Assembly: GCA_965262565.1 (NCBI GenBank)
Contig: CBDHFQ010000008.1
Coordinates: 310,001 to 374,000 of the forward strand
DNA from: CBDHFQ01 sp965262565
GTDB lineage: Bacteria > Bacteroidota > Bacteroidia > J057
DNA length: 64,000 nt
Reading direction: 5' to 3'
Below are positions 53,851-61,460 of this stretch, in pieces. How positions within the stretch are numbered: the first letter of the stretch is position 1; each line of letters starts with the position of its first letter. Below the pieces are notes generated by a model. That model did not search any database. It saw only the letters and a program-made list of their open reading frames with translations, and was not told the origin of the DNA. Both the position numbers and the translations under genes were made by a program.

Positions 53851-55932
53851 TTAATCCTTAATTGATTTTGCTAAGGCAGTAATGGACCTGGGCGCTACTG
53901 TGTAAGACTGTACTTCTATCTTCGCAGCATAAGGGTATGAGTTAATATCTTCTGGAGATTTCAAAGAAGTATCAATTAAACGCCTCCAACTTTTTCCCTC
54001 CAGACCTTCGACGGGGGGAAGGTCAAAATCTAAGGCTTCATGATAGGCATTATACATCAGATGAAGAACGAATGATTGTTGAAAGGTCCAGACAGTACAG
54101 GCAATCGTGTGAGAACCGTCACTCCAATCAGGCTGATTTAAACGGACTCCATGCCAGACCAGTCTATTTGCTTCAAGGAATTCAATCAAGGTGTAACCAG
54201 GATCTTCCTGACTTATATCACGACCCATACGGATAGTATTCAATAATTTTACGAATCTATGTAGGTCAGCATTCTTTTTTAACAGGCTCCAATCAAACCA
54301 ACTTATTTCATTATCCTGGCAATATGCATTATTGTTACCGAACTGAGTGCGTCGAACTTCATCTCCCATTAGTAGCATAGGAGTGCCATAGGAAAGCAGG
54401 GTGATGGTCAAAAAATTTCTAATTTGCTGATTCCTAAGTTTTTCAATATTGGGATCATTCGTGGGACCTTCTACTCCACAATTCCAACTGAGATTGTCGT
54501 TATGACCATCGCGATTATCTTCTCCATTAGCTTCATTGTGTTTGGAGTTATAGCTCACTAAATCGTTAAGGGTGAAGCCATCATGGCAGGTAACAAAATT
54601 AATACTGCTTTCTGGTTGATGTCCCTTATGGCCATATATATCCGGACTGGCCAGCAAACGGGAGGCAAAACTCGAAACACTGTATTTGTCCCCTTTGACA
54701 AATCTACGTACATCATCTCTAAACTGTCCATTCCATTCTTTCCATCTATCTCCAATAAAGGAGCCGACCTGATATAGTCCTGCGGCATCCCAGGCTTCAG
54801 CGATAAGTTTAGTACCTGCCAGGACGGGATCAGATTCTATCTCCCAGAGGATAGGAGGATTTTCTAAAGGATGACCAAATTCATCACGCGATAGAATGGA
54901 AGCTAAATCAAAGCGGAAGCCATCTACGTGCAATTCGGATACCCAGAATCGCAGACTGTCCATAATCATTCTTCTTACAATAGAGTGGTTGGCATTTAGG
55001 GTATTTCCAGTACCTGAATAATTACTATATTTTTTGGTATCATTATCTAATAGGTAATAAGCCCGATTTTCGATGCCTTTAAAGCATATCGTTGGTCCGA
55101 GATCATTTCCTTCTGCGGTGTGATTGTACACTACGTCGAGGATCACCTCAATACCTGCTCGGTGGAGAGCTTTCACTAAATCGCGAAATTCATCGATCGG
55201 TCCTAGTGGATCTTGTCGTGAACTGTAAGCTCTGTGCGGAGCAAAGAAAGAGATAGGACTATAGCCCCAGTAATTAGCCTTGCCGGGAGGAGCATCCTGT
55301 GGGTCGTATTGAAAAACCGGAAGCATTTCAACAGCCGTAATTCCTAAATCTTGTAAATATGGAATTTTTTCGATAAGTCCGGCATAAGTACCTCGTTTGG
55401 AGATAGCTACACCAGAATTTGGATGTTTCGTAAATCCAGCTACGTGCATTTCATATATAATGGTACGTGAGTAAGGGTGGCGAAGATGATGATCACCTTC
55501 CCAATCGTAAATACTCGTATCTACCACTACGCTTTTCATTGCTTTGGACACATTACTACCAGGGAAGGTAGCGAGTATCCTTTCATATGCTGTAGGAATC
55601 TCCACTGATTTACTATAAGGATCGAGCAACAATTTATCGGGATCGAATCTGTGGCCTTCTTCAGGAGTAAAAGGGCCATCAATTCGATATCCATATAGTT
55701 GTCCCGATCCCAGTCCATGAATAAACATATGCCAATAAAACCCTGTGCGATGTTTACTGGGATCGAACACATAAATGGTTGAAGGTTCATTAGCATCTGC
55801 CTCGTCAAATAGGAGTAATTCGACTTTTGTAGCGTTTTTAGAATATATACTAAAATTGACACCATCCTGCATGACAGTTGCTCCTATAGGAAAAGCTTGA
55901 CCGATTTGGGGATATATATGATTGAGATCCAT
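53851..55932 (-). CDS. glgX: Glycogen debranching enzyme
   Basis: 693 residues, the usual length. N-terminal CBM48-like domain (about 10-150), then a GH13 barrel with NHTAEG, DGFRFDLAS (nucleophile Asp), AEAWDAAG (acid Glu) and FVTCHDGFTLND (third Asp). Hydrolyses alpha-1,6 branches of phosphorylase-limit glycogen. Alone here; no other glg genes in view. Confidence 0.92.
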   Translation of the reverse strand: MDLNHIYPQIGQAFPIGATVMQDGVNFSIYSKNATKVELLLFDEADANEPSTIYVFDPSKHRTGFYWHMFIHGLGSGQLYGYRIDGPFTPEEGHRFDPDKLLLDPYSKSVEIPTAYERILATFPGSNVSKAMKSVVVDTSIYDWEGDHHLRHPYSRTIIYEMHVAGFTKHPNSGVAISKRGTYAGLIEKIPYLQDLGITAVEMLPVFQYDPQDAPPGKANYWGYSPISFFAPHRAYSSRQDPLGPIDEFRDLVKALHRAGIEVILDVVYNHTAEGNDLGPTICFKGIENRAYYLLDNDTKKYSNYSGTGNTLNANHSIVRRMIMDSLRFWVSELHVDGFRFDLASILSRDEFGHPLENPPILWEIESDPVLAGTKLIAEAWDAAGLYQVGSFIGDRWKEWNGQFRDDVRRFVKGDKYSVSSFASRLLASPDIYGHKGHQPESSINFVTCHDGFTLNDLVSYNSKHNEANGEDNRDGHNDNLSWNCGVEGPTNDPNIEKLRNQQIRNFLTITLLSYGTPMLLMGDEVRRTQFGNNNAYCQDNEISWFDWSLLKKNADLHRFVKLLNTIRMGRDISQEDPGYTLIEFLEANRLVWHGVRLNQPDWSDGSHTIACTVWTFQQSFVLHLMYNAYHEALDFDLPPVEGLEGKSWRRLIDTSLKSPEDINSYPYAAKIEVQSYTVAPRSITALAKSIKD

Positions 55933-56274
55933 TTTTAGGGCATTAAATCAGTAATTGAGATTATTAAATTAAGAAAAATTCACTCTCAATATTCTCTGAA
56001 TATCCATAAAGATGAAATGACTAGAAATCAAAATAAATGTTGGGAGCTTACCGATTATCCTGCCAATGTTTTACAAAAGCTTATATAAAATAGCATGGAA
56101 TACATTAGAGAGAACCTTGGAAAACTTTTATATCATACAGACAGAAACTGTAGGTAAGTATCCAATTAAGTTTTATTTGAAAAAAATAAATATTTAAATG
56201 TCTTTAGTTTTCAAATAATGAAGTATATATAATATCACTTTATACAGTCTTTTAAACAATTAATCAGAAGCTAA
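55933..56274. promoter_or_regulatory. Gap with a conserved upstream element
   Basis: Carries TTCAAATAATGAAG at 56210-56223, 65 bases before the first paralogue. The same 14-mer lies at 57493-57506, 66 bases before the second. The rest has no gene. Confidence 0.5.
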
Positions 56275-57273
56275 ATGCCTAAAATGTCCCTTTCTACTGC
56301 CCCGAGTAACCAAACTAGGCTAAAAACGCAAAGAAACTTGATGTTTGGAGCCATAACAGTGGCAGCTTTGGTTTTATTAGTATTCCTTCAAATTAATAGT
56401 GCGGTCCATAACATAGATAAAATTGATATTAAACCAGGTGAATCTGTAAATTATGATAATCATTTAATCAATGAGCCTTCAGGAGAAATTATTCAGCAAG
56501 GACATGCGGTATTTACAGGGAATATTTATAATAAAGGTACATTCGATTGTGGGAAATGTAATACTGGTATTACTCAATTTATGTCAGAGTCTAAAAGGCC
56601 TCAAGTAATTAGAGGAACTAATCCTCTTACACTGTACAAGATTGAAATATTCACACCAAGCAACTTAACACTCGATGCGGAATTAAAGGTAGTTAATAGC
56701 GTTAAATTTCATAAAGGCGACATCATTACTGATACACGTTATGATGAGCATTGTCTTCACTTCCTCGAAGGAGCAACGGTAATAAATGCAGGAGACGAAT
56801 CCCATGTGAAAGGATTTGTCGCTAAAACTGGATCTGAAGAATTTATTTTTCCAATTGGAGATGGAAATAAATTAAGAAAAGTTGGAATTAGTGGTACTGA
56901 TAAAACGACCTCTTTTAAGGCAGCTTTCATTCCTTTTACTCAAAAACAATTGACAACTAAAACTAATCATTCTATATCGCCTTCTTCACTGAGTAAAGAA
57001 TTGCTGTCCATTGCCACAAAAGGATGTTGGCAAATCAAAGGAAATCACCCTGTCAAATTATATTTTTATTGGGATCCTTCTTTCGAATTGGAAAATCAAT
57101 TGGAGTCCATTGGTAATTTAATGCTTGTAGGTTGGATAGGTAAATCTTGGGAACTTGTGAGTGTTGAATCTATTTCAGGTGATTTAGCTTCAGGATCAAT
57201 TACTACCTTTCCTATGATTCCCGAAAATTATGAGGCTTATGCTTATGCTATTCTTAGGGAAGATGTAAATTAA
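56275..57273 (+). CDS. Membrane-anchored protein of unknown function, copy 1
   Basis: 332 residues. A short basic cytoplasmic tail, one membrane helix (about 24-43, FGAITVAALVLLVFLQI) and an external beta-rich domain. The external part has FDCGKCNTG (CxxC near 87-90) and HVKGFVAKTGSEEFIFPIGDG, a phrase typical of large gliding-motility and surface proteins of this phylum, and a WxxxxNHPVKLYFYWDPSF segment. No enzyme motif. A near-identical-length paralogue follows. Confidence 0.6.
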   Translation: MPKMSLSTAPSNQTRLKTQRNLMFGAITVAALVLLVFLQINSAVHNIDKIDIKPGESVNYDNHLINEPSGEIIQQGHAVFTGNIYNKGTFDCGKCNTGITQFMSESKRPQVIRGTNPLTLYKIEIFTPSNLTLDAELKVVNSVKFHKGDIITDTRYDEHCLHFLEGATVINAGDESHVKGFVAKTGSEEFIFPIGDGNKLRKVGISGTDKTTSFKAAFIPFTQKQLTTKTNHSISPSSLSKELLSIATKGCWQIKGNHPVKLYFYWDPSFELENQLESIGNLMLVGWIGKSWELVSVESISGDLASGSITTFPMIPENYEAYAYAILREDVN

Positions 57274-57558
57274 AGACTTCTTTCCATCATCCTACGTTAG
57301 CGCGGTAAGTTTCATGGGATAGTACCAGCGTTTTGGACCTTCTTATAGGAGGTTTTCGTATTTGTTGATCTTCACCATCAGAAAACTATAGCATTTTAAA
57401 TTTTATGACTCGTTTAGTCTGGGATAATTATTTATAGTAAGTATTTAGTTAATTTTTATTTTAATATATTGAATATTCGTTTTTAATTAGTATTCAAATA
57501 ATGAAGTTTATATATGGTTATTAATAACCACTTAAATACTCAATTAATTGGATACTAA

Positions 57559-58557
57559 ATGTTAAATTTTATACCTTCTATCTCCTCTAGAAACCAAATC
57601 TGGCAAAAAAAGAACAGAACAATATTTTTCGCTGGTTTACCTACCACAGCCATAGCATTTATAGCCTTTTTCCAAATTAATAGTGCGATTCACAATATTG
57701 GCAAAACCATTATAGAACCTGGAGAATCTATTACTTATAAAATTCATTTAATTAATGATGCCTCAGGAGAAATTAGCCAACAGGGTCATGCTGTATTTAA
57801 AGGTAATATTTACAATAAAGGGATATTTGATTGTGGGGAATGCAATTCTGGAATTACTCAATTTATGTCAGCATCAAAAAAACATCAGGTGATTAGAGGG
57901 TCCAGACCAGTCAAACTCCACAAGGTTGAATTATATTCCCAAAGTGGATTAAAACTTGATGGAGAACTTCAAATTGCTAAATCCTTTAGATTTCAGGAAG
58001 GCGATATTATAACAGACACACGTAATTATGATTATTTCCTTCATTTTTTAGAAAACAGCGTAGCAATTAATGCAAGCGATCAATCGCATGTAAAAGGTTA
58101 TGTATTCAAAACTGGGACAGAAGAGTTTACTTTTCCCATCGGTGATGGAGATAGACTAAGAAAAATGAGCATTGGAAAAACACTCAATGTATCATCATTT
58201 AAGGCAACTTATAAAACCTTTGTGCAGGAGCAAATCTATACTAATTCTCATAAATTTATTACACCATATTCATTAGACAAAGAAGTTGGTATGATCATAT
58301 CCGAAGGATTTTGGAAAATTATAGGTAATAACTCTACTAAACTTTCTTTTTACTGGGACCCATCTTTTGACCTGGCTTCAAAAATCGGTTCGACGAGCGA
58401 CCTTAAATTAGTAGGTTGGAACGGAAAATCCTGGGAGCTTGTGCGCCATGAATCTATTAAAGGCAACCTGATGTCAGGATTTATAACTACCCCAAAAATT
58501 AATCCTAATGAATATAAAGCATATGCATTTGCTAGTAAGAGAAATGATTTTAACTAA
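57559..58557 (+). CDS. Membrane-anchored protein of unknown function, copy 2
   Basis: 332 residues, a full-length paralogue of the previous gene with the same layout: N-terminal tail and helix (about 22-42), FDCGECNSG, HVKGYVFKTGTEEFTFPIGDG and KLSFYWDPSF. About half the residues seem shared by eye. The 14-base upstream element is also shared with the same spacing, so the duplication included the promoter region. Confidence 0.6.
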   Translation: MLNFIPSISSRNQIWQKKNRTIFFAGLPTTAIAFIAFFQINSAIHNIGKTIIEPGESITYKIHLINDASGEISQQGHAVFKGNIYNKGIFDCGECNSGITQFMSASKKHQVIRGSRPVKLHKVELYSQSGLKLDGELQIAKSFRFQEGDIITDTRNYDYFLHFLENSVAINASDQSHVKGYVFKTGTEEFTFPIGDGDRLRKMSIGKTLNVSSFKATYKTFVQEQIYTNSHKFITPYSLDKEVGMIISEGFWKIIGNNSTKLSFYWDPSFDLASKIGSTSDLKLVGWNGKSWELVRHESIKGNLMSGFITTPKINPNEYKAYAFASKRNDFN

Positions 58558-58669
58558 TATAACTTAAATACTTTTTTATCTCATCAACATGAAAATCTAA
58601 TGAAATTGAATATATAGTTTGAAAAGAAGAAATAAATGTTTGTCTTTAAATATTTAGTTGACATTGGGA

Positions 58670-58697
58670 AGAATAGTGAATATTTATTCACTATTCT
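58670..58697 (+). terminator. Terminator after the paralogue pair
   Basis: 12-bp perfect stem AGAATAGTGAAT / ATTCACTATTCT with a 4-base loop ATTT, followed by CTTCATATTTATT. It is about 110 bases after copy 2. Confidence 0.6.
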
Positions 58698-58785
58698 CTT
58701 CATATTTATTAAGTTACCTCCTATGAACGAAAGAGGTAGCTAAAATTCCGTGGGAATTCACAGAAAGACTAAGCTATTACTACAC

Positions 58786-59916
58786 ATGAACAATAAAAAA
58801 ATCAATATTGCGATTATAGGATTGGGATTTGGGGCTGAATTTATTCCCATCTATCAGCGCCATCCCAACGCTAATATGTACGCTATTTGCCAACGAACGA
58901 AATCATCTTTGGATGAAATTGGGGATCAATATGGGATCAATAATCGCTATACTTCATATGATGAATTATTACAAGATCCTGAAATTGATGCAGTGCATAT
59001 TAACACACCTATTCCTAACCATGGAGAACAATCTATCAAAGCCTTGAAAGCGGGTAAACATGTGGCATGTACTGTTCCTATGGCAACCACTGTAGAAGAA
59101 TGTAAAGAGATCGTCGAGTTGACCAAAGAAACACAACTGACTTACATGATGATGGAAACAGTAGTTTATGCCCGTGAATTCCTGTTTATGAGGGAGATGT
59201 ATGAATCCGGGGAATTGGGGAAAGTACAGTTTCTTAAGGCTAGCCATCAGCAGGATATGGATGGGTGGCCCGATTACTGGCCTGGATTGCCTCCGATGTA
59301 CTATGCTACTCATTGTGTAGGGCCGGTTTTGGGTCTCACTCAAGCGGAAGCTGAATATGTGTCCTGTTTTGGTTCAGGGACTATTCGGGAAGAATTGCAC
59401 CAATATTACAACTCGCCCCATGCAGTTGAAACTACTCATATAAAATGTAGGAATTCCGATCTCAGTGCACATATTTATCGCTCTCTGTTTGATGTAGCAC
59501 GCCAATATAGAGAAAGTTTTGAGGTATATGGTTCCAACAAAGCCGTAGAATGGCCGTTGATCGAAGGAAATCCCCTGGTGGTACATACGGCTAAACGACC
59601 CGAGCCAGAAATCCCTGAATTAGTTGATTGCCCGGATTATGCACACCTGTTGCCAGAAGAAATTCAGCCTTTTACTACAGGTGGGGTGTATGATGAGGAT
59701 GAACATCAACATTTATCTTTCACGCAGGGAGCTGGACATGGAGGTTCACATCCTCATTTAGTTCATGCTTTTTTGGAAGGGTTGGTCAATGGGAAAGATC
59801 CTTATCCTAATGCTGTACAATCGGCTAATATTACTTGTGTGGGAATTCTGGCACACGAATCGGCGAAACAGGGAGGAGAAATTGTGAAATTACCAGCATT
59901 TACCTTTTCCTCTTAG
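58786..59916 (+). CDS. Gfo/Idh/MocA-family oxidoreductase
   Basis: 376 residues from ATG 58786 (MNNKKINIAIIGLGFGAEF); the GTG at 58750 is unlikely. The dinucleotide fold is marked by IAIIGLGFGAEF, and the family by CTVPMATTVEECKEIV and MMMETVVYAREFLFM, with conserved His in GGVYDEDEHQHLSFTQGAGHGGSHPHLV. It would act on a sugar or derivative using NAD(P). In context it fits the carbohydrate theme. Confidence 0.85.
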   Translation: MNNKKINIAIIGLGFGAEFIPIYQRHPNANMYAICQRTKSSLDEIGDQYGINNRYTSYDELLQDPEIDAVHINTPIPNHGEQSIKALKAGKHVACTVPMATTVEECKEIVELTKETQLTYMMMETVVYAREFLFMREMYESGELGKVQFLKASHQQDMDGWPDYWPGLPPMYYATHCVGPVLGLTQAEAEYVSCFGSGTIREELHQYYNSPHAVETTHIKCRNSDLSAHIYRSLFDVARQYRESFEVYGSNKAVEWPLIEGNPLVVHTAKRPEPEIPELVDCPDYAHLLPEEIQPFTTGGVYDEDEHQHLSFTQGAGHGGSHPHLVHAFLEGLVNGKDPYPNAVQSANITCVGILAHESAKQGGEIVKLPAFTFSS

Positions 59917-60112
59917 CATCCAACCCTCATTTCAGTAAAGCTTGATGTTAAGAGAGACGCCCCAAGCTATTTCATTCCTCTCCCCCTCATAGATGATAGG
60001 AAAGCAGACACGCTTATACATTTTTTGCCTAACTAATGAGGAGAAAGTGATATATTAATATATCAATCAGCAAATAAATATATTATATATTAACCACTCA
60101 ATAGATTAATTT

Positions 60113-60793
60113 ATGAACCGCATATTTACTAGTGTATTGTTATTCGCCATTGGTATTTCTTTCCTATTTCCCACTACAATATTAGGTCAACACACAGCAG
60201 GCTTTCATATTCAATATCAGCCGAAGGGGGTAGGATCTCCCAGAAGTGCGATTGGAGTTAGTATGGAATTATTTAGCCAAGATGTACTTAGGTCGCCTAT
60301 CTTAGAAGGCAGATTTGGTCTTCATTTAGATGTGTTAGGAATGGGGTGTGAGGGAGGAGATATACTTATAGATATAGGGAATGGGATAGAGGAAGAGTGG
60401 ACCGTGAGTAATACACAAATAGGACTAAATGGAATAGGAAGGTTAATGGCGCCTTTGGGTGGTTTTGCTAAGCCCTACGTCGATGTTATCTGGGGAATGG
60501 GGCTATATATGATAGAAGAAGAAGTAAGAATTCCAGAATATGATGAAGAGGATTGTTGGATTGTGTCTACTAATTGGAGACCCAGGGGAGGAGCGGGAGC
60601 AGGTGTTATGTTCAGGGTTTCGGATATAGTAGATATAGACGCAAGGGTAAGTTATATTTATGTGGGAAGGGTAAATATGGCAGATTTGGAAAGTGTAAAT
60701 TTTTCCGAGCAGGTACTGGATTATAGCATTCGAAGAGCCACGGTTCAGCCGTTAAGTGTCCAGTTGGGAGTAAATGTGAGTGTGGGAGAGTAA
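60113..60793 (+). CDS. Outer-membrane beta-barrel-like protein
   Basis: 226 residues with signal peptide (about 1-25), then alternating strands rich in Gly and aromatics (MELFSQDVLRSP, LMAPLGGFAKPYVDVIWGMGLYM, ARVSYIYVGRVNM) typical of small outer-membrane barrels. No specific family recognised. Confidence 0.55.
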   Translation: MNRIFTSVLLFAIGISFLFPTTILGQHTAGFHIQYQPKGVGSPRSAIGVSMELFSQDVLRSPILEGRFGLHLDVLGMGCEGGDILIDIGNGIEEEWTVSNTQIGLNGIGRLMAPLGGFAKPYVDVIWGMGLYMIEEEVRIPEYDEEDCWIVSTNWRPRGGAGAGVMFRVSDIVDIDARVSYIYVGRVNMADLESVNFSEQVLDYSIRRATVQPLSVQLGVNVSVGE

Positions 60794-61460
60794 GATAAAT
60801 ACAGGACCTAATCTAAATCCCCTGATACAAAGTATACCGCTACACTTGTCCTTGTAGACTGTAATTTTTGGAAATTGAGGATATGCCAACTCTACAGCAT
60901 ATTTTTTTGAGATCAATAAGCAAGAGTAACAATTTCTTTGAGCAGATTTTTTTATGTATTAACTGGCCATTGGCTTAATCATGTGTGATGATACGCTTGA
61001 TCAAATATATTTTTGATTAAAAAAAATGGCTATTTCCTGAGAGGCTAAAAATGGTGGTTGATAAAAATAGTCTATGTAGTTAGCCTTAAATCGTGAATGT
61101 GTAATATTGTGCGAGCTTATCTTCAAATCTTCTAAATATAAATAAAAACGCTATTATCCTACCTTTTTTATTTGAATATCCACAAATAATATTTTACATT
61201 TAACAAATCATCTTGTCAATCCAAATGGCCCTTCACCATATTTGACGTCCACCTGATCGCGCTTTCTTTTAGTGTTTTATTCACAATTAAAACAATCAAG
61301 CGTCATCAGAGACGATCAAGAATGATGCTTATTTCTTTTTAACCCTTTATCCTGTAAGGTTCTGTGATCAAGGTATAAAGATCATGGGATTATCATAAAG
61401 CATTAGTTCAATATAATATTATATATATTACTCTACATCAACCAATTACAGCTAAATTAT
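60794..61460. other. Gene-free gap before the glucanase
   Basis: 667 bp, A/T-rich, with a hairpin-like TTGATCAAATATATTTTTGATTAA near 60999-61022. No gene seen. The promoter of the GH16 gene should lie here but no clear element stood out. Confidence 0.5.
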
